DNA of 15,492 nt from Pseudomonadota bacterium (GCA_023414975.1 JAEZMI010000052.1:1-15492); one strand, 5' to 3'. Positions 6,590 to 13,947 are shown, numbered from the stretch's first letter. Numbers and translations: made by a program. Notes: generated by a model from the sequence alone, not told the origin.

Positions 6590-7765
6590 TCACTCGGCGG
6601 CGGCGGGGGCCACCGGCCCGGAGGCCGGCGGGGCGGGAGGCGTGGAAGCCGGCGGGTTCGCCTTGCGCTTGGCCCCGCCGAAGAGCGGGCCGAGATGGGG
6701 CGCGACATAGCTCTGCCAGAGGCCGGCGATGCCATTGGGGAAGGCGAGCACCACGGCGATGAACAGGCCGCCGAGGCCCAGCAGCCAGAGTTCCGGGAAG
6801 CTCTCGGAGAAGGACGTCTTGGCCCAGTTCACCAGCAGCGTGCCATAGACCGCGCCGAGGATGGACAGCCGCCCGCCGACCGCCGTGTAGATCACCATCT
6901 CGATCGACGGCACGATGCCGACGAAGGAGGGGGACATGAACCCGACCTGCAACGTGAACATCGCCCCACCGATGGCGGAGAGCGAGGCCGCGAGGCAGAA
7001 GACGAAGATCTTGAAGCTCGAGACGTCATAGCCGGAGAAGCGCACGCGGTCCTCCTTGTCGCGCATGGCGACGAGGATGCGGCCGAGCTTGGACGACTTC
7101 ACGTAGAAGGCGAGCAGGATGCAGGCGATGAGCAGTCCCACGCAGACGAAATAGAGCACGGTCTTGGCGCTGTCGGTGCGGATGTCCCAGCCATGGAGCG
7201 TGCGCAGGTCGGTGATGCCGTTGATGCCGCCCGTATAGCCCTGCTGGCCGATGATCAGGATGGTCATGATCGCGGCGAGCGCCTGGGTGATGATGGCGAA
7301 GTACACGCCGCCGACGCGCCGCTTGAACAGGGCGTAGCCCAGCACGAGCGCGAAGAAGGCCGGGACCAGCACCACGGCGATGGTGGTGAAGCCGAAGCTC
7401 TTGAACGGCTCCCAGAACCAGGGCAGCGAGGTGATCTGGTTCCAGTCCATGAAGTCGGGGATGCCCGGCGTGGTCTGGATCTTGGTGTTCTCGGGGCTGG
7501 AGGCTTCCAGCTTGAGGAACATCGCCATGCAGTAGCCGCCGAGGCCGAAGAACACGCCCTGGCCGAGCGAGAGAATGCCGGCATAGCCCCAGCACAGGAC
7601 GAGGCCGAGCGCGACGAAGGCGTAGGTCAGGTACTTGCCGACGAACTGCAGGCGGAAATTGTCCAGCACGAGCGGCAGCACCACGACGAGGATGACCGCG
7701 AGGATGGCGATGCCGATCATGTCCTGCGGGCGCAGGAAGAAGGTGCGGCGGGACGAAGTGGTCAT
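6590..7765 (-). CDS. urtC: Urea/amide ABC transporter permease UrtC
   Basis: A 391-residue inner-membrane permease of the LivM type. It is strongly hydrophobic throughout, with about ten predicted helices. The conserved stretch LTYAFVALGLVLCWGYAGILSLGQG starts near residue 46 and TGGINGITDL lies mid-protein. The cytoplasmic ATPase-contact region is near RILVAMRDKEDRVRFSGYD, the EAA-like loop of this family. The last 28 residues are a Lys/Pro/Ala-rich tail (KRKANPPAST onward) that looks unstructured. The ATG at 7765 is preceded by GAGGAGG, whose first bases belong to the urtB stop codon; the gap is 10 nt. Length and features are normal for UrtC. Confidence 0.94.
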   Translation of the reverse strand: MTTSSRRTFFLRPQDMIGIAILAVILVVVLPLVLDNFRLQFVGKYLTYAFVALGLVLCWGYAGILSLGQGVFFGLGGYCMAMFLKLEASSPENTKIQTTPGIPDFMDWNQITSLPWFWEPFKSFGFTTIAVVLVPAFFALVLGYALFKRRVGGVYFAIITQALAAIMTILIIGQQGYTGGINGITDLRTLHGWDIRTDSAKTVLYFVCVGLLIACILLAFYVKSSKLGRILVAMRDKEDRVRFSGYDVSSFKIFVFCLAASLSAIGGAMFTLQVGFMSPSFVGIVPSIEMVIYTAVGGRLSILGAVYGTLLVNWAKTSFSESFPELWLLGLGGLFIAVVLAFPNGIAGLWQSYVAPHLGPLFGGAKRKANPPASTPPAPPASGPVAPAAAE

Positions 7766-7775
7766 GTGCGCCTCC

Positions 7776-8702
7776 TCAACGACGGACCTTGATGACGAAC
7801 AGACCCTGCGGCCGCAGCATCAGGATGATCACCACGCCGAGCAGGGTGAGCACCTTGGCCATGGAGCCGGAGAGGAAGAATTCGAGCGTCGACTGCGCCT
7901 GCGAGATGGTGAAGGCGGAGGCGATGGTGCCGAGCAGGCTCTGCGCGCCGCCGAACACGACGACGAGGAAGGTGTCGACGATGTAGAGCTGGCCGGAAGT
8001 CGGGCCGGTGGAGCCGATCATGGTGAAGGCCGAACCGGCGATCCCGGCGATGCCGCAGCCGAGGCCGAAGGTGTAGCGGTCGACCTTCTCGGTGTTAATG
8101 CCGACGGCGCCCGCCATCACGCGGTTCTGCACGACGGCGCGCACCTGCTTGCCCCAGCTCGACTTGTACATGAGCACGGCGACGACCAGCGTGATGGCGA
8201 TGGTCAGGCCCATGACGAACAGGCCGTTGATCTGCACCTCGATCGTGTCGGTGACGGCGACCGAGCCCATCATCCAGCTCGGCAGTTCCACGCCCACCTC
8301 GCGCGGGCCGAAGACCGAGCGGTAGATCTGCTGGAGGATGAGGCTGAGGCCCCAGGTGGCGAGAAGCGTGTCGAGCGGGCGCTTGTAGAGCCGCTTTATC
8401 ATCAGCCATTCCACCACCATGCCGAGCGCGCCGGCGGCGAGGAAGGCGAGTATCATCGCAATGAAGAAGTAGATGCCGAACAGGCCGGGAAGGTAATTGA
8501 GAAAAAACTGCGAGGTGAAATAGGTGACATAGGCGCCGAGGATCATGAACTCGCCATGCGCCATGTTGATGACGCCCATCTGGCCGAAGATGATGGCGAG
8601 GCCCAGCGCCATGAGCACGAAGACCGAGAACAGGATGAGGCCGGCGAAGCCCTGCATCACAAAGATCGAGCCGAGTTCGGCCAGCGAATAGTCAGAGAAC
8701 AT
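7776..8702 (-). CDS. urtB: Urea/amide ABC transporter permease UrtB
   Basis: A 308-residue LivH-type permease with about eight membrane helices. Family marks are LMALGLAIIFGQMGVINMAHGEFMILGAY near the N-terminus, the ATPase-contact loop KQVRAVVQNRVMAGAVGIN, GCGIAGIAGSAFTMIG, and the end MLRPQGLFVIKVRR. The protein is the short form, without the long periplasmic N-terminal extension seen in many proteobacterial UrtB proteins. The start is taken as the ATG at 8702 with GGGGG upstream; a GTG directly before it is in frame and less likely. It follows urtA after a 101-bp gap containing a strong hairpin, so it should be in the same transcript at a lower level. Confidence 0.93.
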   Translation of the reverse strand: MFSDYSLAELGSIFVMQGFAGLILFSVFVLMALGLAIIFGQMGVINMAHGEFMILGAYVTYFTSQFFLNYLPGLFGIYFFIAMILAFLAAGALGMVVEWLMIKRLYKRPLDTLLATWGLSLILQQIYRSVFGPREVGVELPSWMMGSVAVTDTIEVQINGLFVMGLTIAITLVVAVLMYKSSWGKQVRAVVQNRVMAGAVGINTEKVDRYTFGLGCGIAGIAGSAFTMIGSTGPTSGQLYIVDTFLVVVFGGAQSLLGTIASAFTISQAQSTLEFFLSGSMAKVLTLLGVVIILMLRPQGLFVIKVRR

Positions 8703-8758
8703 CACGTAACCCCCGGCGTGCGCGCAGAACGCGCGGTTCCCGTTCCGAAACGAAAGCG

Positions 8759-8786
8759 CCGGAGAGGGCGGCGTCGCCCTCTCCGG
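8759..8786 (-). terminator. Strong hairpin between urtA and urtB
   Basis: CCGGAGAGGGCG (8759-8770) and CGCCCTCTCCGG (8775-8786) form a perfect 12-bp stem with a 4-nt loop, 17 bp after the urtA stop. On the minus strand it is followed by CGCTTTCGTTTCGG, a poor T-tract. I read it as a partial terminator or 3'-stabilising stem that makes binding protein mRNA exceed permease mRNA, a usual arrangement in ABC importer operons. Confidence 0.6.
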
Positions 8787-8803
8787 TCGGGAGGCTCAGC
8801 CGA

Positions 8804-10087
8804 TCACTGATAGCCCTTGGGGAAGGGATCCGGCTCGATGAGGTCGGGCGTCTCGAACACCACCTTGAACTGACCGTCGAGCTGCGCCTGGCCGACGCGG
8901 GTCTTGGACCAGAGGTGATGGTTCGGGTGGATCTTCACATAGCCTTCCGGCGCCTTGGTGAACTCGATGCCGGCCGAGGCCTCGGCGATCTTGTCGACGT
9001 CGAAGGAGCCGGCCTTCTCGACGGTCATCTTCCACAGCCAGGGGCCGAGATAGGCCGCTTGGGTGACGTCGCCGATCACGGTCTTCTCGCCCCACATCTT
9101 CTTGAAGGCGGCGACGAAGTCCTTGTTGTTCGGGTTGTCGAGCGACTGGAAGTACTTCATGCAGCTATAGGCGCCGGCGATGTTCTCGCCGCCGATGCCG
9201 TCGATCTCGTCTTCCGTCACCGAGATGGTGAGCAGCGTCTGCTTGGAAAGGTCGATGCCGGCGGCCTTGAGCTGCTTGTAGAAGGCGACGTTCGAGCCGC
9301 CCACCACGGCGGCGTAGATCACGTCCGGCTTCTTCAGCTTGATCTTGTTGATCACCGAGTTGAACTGGGTGTGGCCGAGCGGGAAATATTCCTCGCCGAC
9401 GACCGAGGAGTCCTTCAGGTGCCCCTCAATGTGCTTGCGGGCGATCTTCATCGAGGTGCGCGGCCAGATATAGTCCGAGCCGATGAGATAGAAGGTCTTG
9501 CTGCCCTTGGTGTTCTGCACCCAGTCGAGGCCGGCGAGGATCTGCTGCGTGGCTTCCTGGCCGGTGTAGATGACGTTCTTCGACTGCTCCAGTCCTTCAT
9601 AGAAGGTCGGGTAGTAGAGCATGCCGTTATACTGCTCGAACACCGGCAGCACCGCCTTGCGCGAGGCCGAGGTCCAGCAGCCCATGACGGCCGCGACCTT
9701 GTCGTTGACCAGCAGCTTCTTGGCCTTCTCGGCGAAGGTCGGCCAATCGGAGGCGCCGTCCTCCTGAATGTACTTGATCTTCCGGCCGAGCACGCCGCCC
9801 ATGGCGTTGATCTGCTCGATGGCCAGTTTCTCGGCCTGCACGGAGCCGGTTTCCGAGATCGCCATCGTGCCGGTGACGGAGTGCAGGATGCCGACGGTCA
9901 CTTCGGAGTCGGTCACGGCAAGTCCGGTCGTGTTGACCGCAGATGTCGCGGGCGCCTGGGCCATGGCCGGCGTCGAAAAAAGCCCGCTCTGAGCAAGCAT
10001 CGGGGCGGCCGGAAGCGCGGCCATGCCCATCAGAAGCTTGCGGCGCATACTGGAAAACTTTGATGTATTATCGTTCTTTGAAGACAT
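8804..10087 (-). CDS. urtA: Urea/short-chain amide ABC transporter substrate-binding protein
   Basis: A 427-residue periplasmic type I binding protein (HAAT family). The N-terminus SSMRRKLLMG followed by a hydrophobic stretch and AMA cleavage near residue 43 resembles a Tat signal with R15-R16. UrtA-group marks are VGILHSVTGTMAISETGSVQAE, EDGASDWPTFAEKAKKLL, GCWTSASRKAVLPVFE, IGSDYIWPRTS and PLGHTQFNSVINKIK. The segment after VFEQYNGMLYYPT reads FYEGLEQSKNVIYTGQEATQQI, while urea-specific UrtA proteins I recall have PVQYEGxExSxNIFYTGATPNQQI; this difference and the formamidase next door suggest an amide-binding (FmdD-like) version. The ATG at 10087 has GGAGG seven bases upstream; the open frame beyond it is leader. 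The promoter region is divergent with the sensor kinase gene. Confidence 0.93.
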   Translation of the reverse strand: MSSKNDNTSKFSSMRRKLLMGMAALPAAPMLAQSGLFSTPAMAQAPATSAVNTTGLAVTDSEVTVGILHSVTGTMAISETGSVQAEKLAIEQINAMGGVLGRKIKYIQEDGASDWPTFAEKAKKLLVNDKVAAVMGCWTSASRKAVLPVFEQYNGMLYYPTFYEGLEQSKNVIYTGQEATQQILAGLDWVQNTKGSKTFYLIGSDYIWPRTSMKIARKHIEGHLKDSSVVGEEYFPLGHTQFNSVINKIKLKKPDVIYAAVVGGSNVAFYKQLKAAGIDLSKQTLLTISVTEDEIDGIGGENIAGAYSCMKYFQSLDNPNNKDFVAAFKKMWGEKTVIGDVTQAAYLGPWLWKMTVEKAGSFDVDKIAEASAGIEFTKAPEGYVKIHPNHHLWSKTRVGQAQLDGQFKVVFETPDLIEPDPFPKGYQ

Positions 10088-10154
10088 ACGATCCCCTCCA
10101 CGGGTTAGACGTGGCTCAACAAGCTTGGCGATGTGCTTGCATTGTGGGGATCGT
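10088..10154 (-). promoter_or_regulatory. urtA leader with Shine-Dalgarno-pairing arm
   Basis: On the minus strand ACGATCCCC (10154-10146) is perfectly complementary to GGGGATCGT (10096-10088), the bases between the SD core and the ATG. This 9-bp pairing would cover the 3' half of the Shine-Dalgarno and the start-codon approach. A competing hairpin, CCACG (10114-10110) with CGTGG (10102-10098), would leave that segment free. This is the layout of a translational switch, but no known riboswitch class is recognised and the inverted repeat could instead be a DNA operator. Confidence 0.4.
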
Positions 10155-10178
10155 GACGGTCGATGCCGCGCCGCAGCA

Positions 10179-10196
10179 ATACGTCGATTGACGTAT
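10179..10196. promoter_or_regulatory. 18-bp palindrome near the urtA transcription start
   Basis: ATACGTC-GATT-GACGTAT is a perfect 7-bp dyad with a 4-bp spacer. It lies 21 to 38 bp downstream of the predicted -12 element of urtA, where a repressor would block transcription; as RNA it would be a stable leader hairpin. The cognate protein is unknown. Confidence 0.45.
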
Positions 10197-10216
10197 AGGT
10201 GATTTCCTTCGGTGCC

Positions 10217-10232
10217 GGCACAGTCGGTGCCA
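10217..10232 (-). promoter_or_regulatory. Sigma54-type (-24/-12) promoter for urtA
   Basis: On the minus strand the element reads TGGCAC, five bases, GTGCC. The -24 GG and -12 GC fall exactly 10 bases apart as in the consensus TGGCACG-N4-TTGCA; the -24 half is perfect and the -12 half keeps TGC. Start of transcription would be near 10206, giving a leader of about 118 nt. This fits nitrogen control of urea/amide uptake. Confidence 0.5.
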
Positions 10233-10303
10233 CGCTGGGGAGGCGGCTGTCTCCGCAGTGCATAGTCTTTTTCGCGCGCGCGCGTAGTAATACGCTCGAT
10301 TTT

Positions 10304-10320
10304 TGCGCGATCCGACGGCA
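10304..10320. promoter_or_regulatory. NtrC-like dyad between divergent promoters
   Basis: TGCGCGATCCGACGGCA keeps the outer TGC-N11-GCA of the NtrC consensus TGCACC-N5-GGTGCA but not the inner bases. It lies 71 bp upstream of the urtA element and 107 bp upstream of the kinase element, in range for an enhancer. The match is only partial. Confidence 0.25.
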
Positions 10321-10427
10321 TTTCTGCGCTTGTTTGCATCATGTGAGGCGAGAATTATTCACACTATCCAGTCTCAACGATGCATTCGATGCTCCAATGC
10401 GAGGAATTTCGTGGCCTGGGCACGAAC

Positions 10428-10443
10428 TGGAACGGATTGTGCT
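10428..10443 (+). promoter_or_regulatory. Sigma54-type (-24/-12) promoter for the kinase gene
   Basis: TGGAACGGATTGTGCT matches TGGCACG-N4-TTGCA at 9 of 12 positions if the last base must be A and 10 if A or T is accepted. GG and GC stand exactly 10 bases apart. Transcription would start near 10455, about 103 nt before the kinase ATG. Confidence 0.4.
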
Positions 10444-10557
10444 TGGGCTGGTTCTGTGGGCTGAAACACCGGCCCACTGGTGTGCAACAAGAAAAGTCAG
10501 TGCCGGGAGGTTCATCGCGCGGGCATGTCAGGCGTCGGTACGGCGAGGCAAACCTCC

Positions 10558-13500
10558 ATGGCGGCAGAACAGAAGATCGTTCGCGTTCGGCGCCGCTACA
10601 ACCAATGGGTCGTGAACGAGACGCTGGAGGATTACGCGCTTCGCTTCACCGCGAAGAGCGCGCGGCGCTGGTCGGCGCTGCGCGTTGCGAACACCGCGCT
10701 CGGGGCGGTGTCGTTCCTCGCGCTGGAGGCGATCGGCGGGGCCATCACCCTGACTTATGGCTTCTCCAACGCGGTGGCGGCGATTCTCGTGGTGAGCCTC
10801 GTCATCTTCGCCGCGGGGCTGCCCATCAGCTATTACGCCGCCAAGTTCGGCGTGGACATCGATCTGCTCACCCGCGGCGCGGGCTTCGGCTATATCGGCT
10901 CCACCATCACCTCGCTGATCTACGCCTCCTTCACCTATCTGTTCTTCGCCATCGAGGCGGCGATCATGGCGCTGGCGCTGGAGATGTGCTTCGGCGTGCC
11001 GGTGATGGTCGGCTATTTCATCAGCGCGCTGGTGGTCATTCCGCTGGTCACGCACGGCATCACCTTCATCAGCCGCTTCCAGCTCTGGACCCAGCCCTTC
11101 TGGCTGCTGCTGAACCTCATCCCCTTCATCTTCATCTTCGCCTATCACGGCGATGCCGTCGCCGACTGGACGACCTATACCGGGCGGCTCGGGGCGGCGG
11201 ACGGTTCGTTTGACTGGATGCTGTTCGGCTCGGCGACCACCGTGGTCTTCGCGCTGGTGGCGCAGATCGGCGAGCAGGTGGACTATCTGCGCTTCCTGCC
11301 GCGCCGCGCGCCCGGCCGCACGGCCGTGGTGCGCAACGGGGTGTGGTGGCTCGCCATGCTCTCGGCCGGGCCGGGCTGGATCGTTCCTGGCGCGCTGAAG
11401 ATGCTCGCCGGCTCCTTCCTCGCCTATTTCGCGCTCACCCAGGGCGTGCCGCTGCTGCACGCGGCCGAGCCGACGCAGATGTATCTCGTCGCCTTCGAGA
11501 CGATGGTCTCCCCGCAGTTCGCGCTCGCCTTCACCGGCGTCTTCGTCATCCTCGCCCAGCTCAAGATCAATGTGACGAATTCCTATGCCGGGTCCATCGC
11601 CTGGTCGAACTTCTTCTCCCGGCTGACGCACAGCCATCCCGGCCGGGTGGTCTGGCTGGTGTTCAACGTCACCATCGCGCTGATGCTGATGGCGCTCGGC
11701 ATCTACAAGGTGCTGGAGCAGATCCTCGGCTTGTACGCCATCGTGGCGGTGGCCTGGGTCGCGGCGCTGGTGGCCGATCTCGTCGTCAACAAGCCGATGG
11801 GCTGGAGCCCGCCGGGCATCGAGTTCAAGCGGGCGCATCTGTACGACATCAACCCGGTGGGCTTCGGCGCGGTGCTGGCGGGAACGGTGCTGGGGTCGGC
11901 GGCCTATTCCGGCCTGTTCGGCGCGGCGGCGCAGGCTTTCGCGCCCTTTCTCGCCCTTCTGGTCTCCTTCGTCACCGCGCCGGCCATCGCCTTCGGCACG
12001 CGGGGGCGGTACTACATCGCCCGGCGGACCACGCGGAACTGGCAGAGCCGCACCACGGTGAAGTGCTGCATCTGCGAGCACAAGTTCGAGCCGGAGGACA
12101 TGGCGCACTGCCCGGTCTATGCCGGGCCGATCTGCTCGCTGTGCTGCTCGCTCGACGCGCGCTGCCACGACCGCTGCAAGGAGGATGCGCGCTTTCCCGA
12201 CCAGATCCTCGCCGTGCTGCGGGCGACGCTGCCGGGCTGGGCGGTCGCGCGGATCAATTCACGCATCGGCCACTACATCGGCGTTCTGTCGCTGCTCGCC
12301 CTGGTCATCGGGGCGATCCTCGGCGTCATCAATTTCCAGGCGAGTTTCGGCCCGCCGCAGGAAAAGGCGGTGGTGGGCAATGTGCTCTTCACCCTCTACT
12401 TCATCCTGCTCATCATCGCCGGCGTCGCCGCCTGGCTGTTCGTCCTGGCGCAGGAGAGCCGGCGCGTGGCGCAGGAGGAAAGCCACCGGCAGACCGCGCT
12501 GCTCATGCGCGAGATCGAGGCGCACAAGCGCACCGACGCCAAGCTGCAAAAGGCCAAGGAGGTGGCCGAGGCCGCCAACCTGGCGAAAAGCCGCTATGTC
12601 GTCGGCATCAGCCACGAACTGCGCACGCCGCTGAACGCCATTCTCGGCTATGCCCAGCTTCTGGAGCGCGACCCGGCCATTCCCTCCCACCGGCGCGACG
12701 CGGTGCGGGTGGTGCGCCGCTCGGCCGAGCACCTCTCGGGACTGATCGACGGCCTGCTCGACATCTCCAAGATCGAGGCCGGGCGCCTGCATCTCACCCG
12801 CGACGAGGTGCGCATCGGCGAGTTTCTCGACCAGCTGGTCGACATGTTCCGCCTGCAGGCCACCGCCAAGGGCATCGATTTCGTCTATGTCCGCCCCGAC
12901 CGCCTGCCGCCGGTGGTGTTCACCGATGAGAAGCGCCTGCGGCAGATCCTCATCAACCTCCTGTCCAACGCCATCAAGTTCACGTCCAGCGGGCGCGTGG
13001 CGCTGCGCGTCTCCTATCGCAACCAGGTGGCGGAGTTCGAGGTGGAGGACACCGGCATCGGCATTCCCGCCGCCGACCACAAGCGCATCTTCGAGCCGTT
13101 CGAGCGGGGCGAGAGGGCCGGCACCTATTCCACCGCCGGCATCGGCCTCGGCCTCACCATCACCAAGCTGCTCACCGAGATCATGGGCGGGGAGATCGGC
13201 CTCACCTCGCGGCCGGGGGAGGGGACGACGTTCCGCGTGCGGCTGATGCTGTCGGAGGTCACCAACCCCTCGCGCCTCGGGCCGATCCAGCACCGGCGCA
13301 TCGTCGGCTATGCCGGGCCGCGCCGCACCATCCTCGTCGCCGATGACGACGCCGCCCATCGCGACCTCATGCACGAGCTGCTGGTGCCGCTCGGCTTCAC
13401 CGTGCTCTCGGCCGCCGACGGCATCGCCGCGCTGGACATGGTGCGGCAATGGGATCCCGACGTGCTGCTGCTCGACATCTCCATGCCCGGCCTCAACGGG

Positions 13501-13947
13501 TGGGAGGTAGTGCGCCTCGTGCGCGACGAGGGCTTCGCCCGGCTGAAGATCGTCATGATTTCCGCCAATGCGGGCGAGATCCGCGAAGGCCTGGCGGCGC
13601 GTCAGCATGACGATCAGGTCGCCAAGCCCGTGCATCTGCGCGGCCTGCTGGAGAAGCTGGAAAAGCTGCTGGAGCTGCAATGGATCGGCGAGGGCGAGCC
13701 GGCGCCGGACGCGGATCCCGCCCGTCCGGCCGCGCCGCTGCGCCCGCCCTCCGCCCGGCATCTCGACGATCTCATGAAGCTCGGCGAGATCGGCTATGTG
13801 CGCGGCATCAAGGCCAAACTCACCGAAATCGAGGCCGCCGGGCCCGAGCACGGAGCCTTCGTCGCGCATCTTCGCGACCTCATGGAAACCTTCGACCTCA
13901 AGCAATACATGGCCGTTCTGGAGGCGATGCGCAGCAATGATGCATAG
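10558..13947 (+). CDS. NCS1 transporter-fused hybrid histidine kinase
   Basis: An 1129-residue membrane sensor. Residues 15-490 resemble an NCS1 (cytosine/hydantoin/allantoin) cation symporter with about twelve helices, ETLEDYALRFTAKSARRWS leading into the first. Residues 503-540 hold nine cysteines (C503, C504, C506, C518, C526, C529, C530, C536, C540), a likely metal site. Two further helices lie at about 573-592 and 605-630, then a coiled coil to about 676. HisKA has the phosphoacceptor H686 in GISHELRTPLN; the ATPase has N800/N804, DTGIGIP and GIGLGL; the receiver (922-1035) has D929/D930, phospho-acceptor D973 and K1023. A helical tail ends the protein. ATG 10558 has GAGG nine bases upstream; AACCTCC just before it could pair with GGAGGTT at 10506-10512. 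The ligand is unknown; position opposite urtA suggests a nitrogen compound. Confidence 0.9.
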   Translation: MAAEQKIVRVRRRYNQWVVNETLEDYALRFTAKSARRWSALRVANTALGAVSFLALEAIGGAITLTYGFSNAVAAILVVSLVIFAAGLPISYYAAKFGVDIDLLTRGAGFGYIGSTITSLIYASFTYLFFAIEAAIMALALEMCFGVPVMVGYFISALVVIPLVTHGITFISRFQLWTQPFWLLLNLIPFIFIFAYHGDAVADWTTYTGRLGAADGSFDWMLFGSATTVVFALVAQIGEQVDYLRFLPRRAPGRTAVVRNGVWWLAMLSAGPGWIVPGALKMLAGSFLAYFALTQGVPLLHAAEPTQMYLVAFETMVSPQFALAFTGVFVILAQLKINVTNSYAGSIAWSNFFSRLTHSHPGRVVWLVFNVTIALMLMALGIYKVLEQILGLYAIVAVAWVAALVADLVVNKPMGWSPPGIEFKRAHLYDINPVGFGAVLAGTVLGSAAYSGLFGAAAQAFAPFLALLVSFVTAPAIAFGTRGRYYIARRTTRNWQSRTTVKCCICEHKFEPEDMAHCPVYAGPICSLCCSLDARCHDRCKEDARFPDQILAVLRATLPGWAVARINSRIGHYIGVLSLLALVIGAILGVINFQASFGPPQEKAVVGNVLFTLYFILLIIAGVAAWLFVLAQESRRVAQEESHRQTALLMREIEAHKRTDAKLQKAKEVAEAANLAKSRYVVGISHELRTPLNAILGYAQLLERDPAIPSHRRDAVRVVRRSAEHLSGLIDGLLDISKIEAGRLHLTRDEVRIGEFLDQLVDMFRLQATAKGIDFVYVRPDRLPPVVFTDEKRLRQILINLLSNAIKFTSSGRVALRVSYRNQVAEFEVEDTGIGIPAADHKRIFEPFERGERAGTYSTAGIGLGLTITKLLTEIMGGEIGLTSRPGEGTTFRVRLMLSEVTNPSRLGPIQHRRIVGYAGPRRTILVADDDAAHRDLMHELLVPLGFTVLSAADGIAALDMVRQWDPDVLLLDISMPGLNGWEVVRLVRDEGFARLKIVMISANAGEIREGLAARQHDDQVAKPVHLRGLLEKLEKLLELQWIGEGEPAPDADPARPAAPLRPPSARHLDDLMKLGEIGYVRGIKAKLTEIEAAGPEHGAFVAHLRDLMETFDLKQYMAVLEAMRSNDA

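Noticed and set aside
5785..10063. Several 325-391-codon plus-strand ORFs opposite urtA-urtD
   Set aside because: Asp/Glu/His/Arg-rich antisense shadows; the opposite strand has uninterrupted conserved transporter genes with good start sites.
10088..10206. Guanidine riboswitch before urtA
   Set aside because: I looked for the conserved ACGR-type loops and ykkC core typical of guanidine classes and did not find a convincing arrangement.
10273..10284. Alternating CG run with Z-DNA potential
   Set aside because: Twelve bases of CG in a very GC-rich genome can arise by chance; no further evidence for a role.
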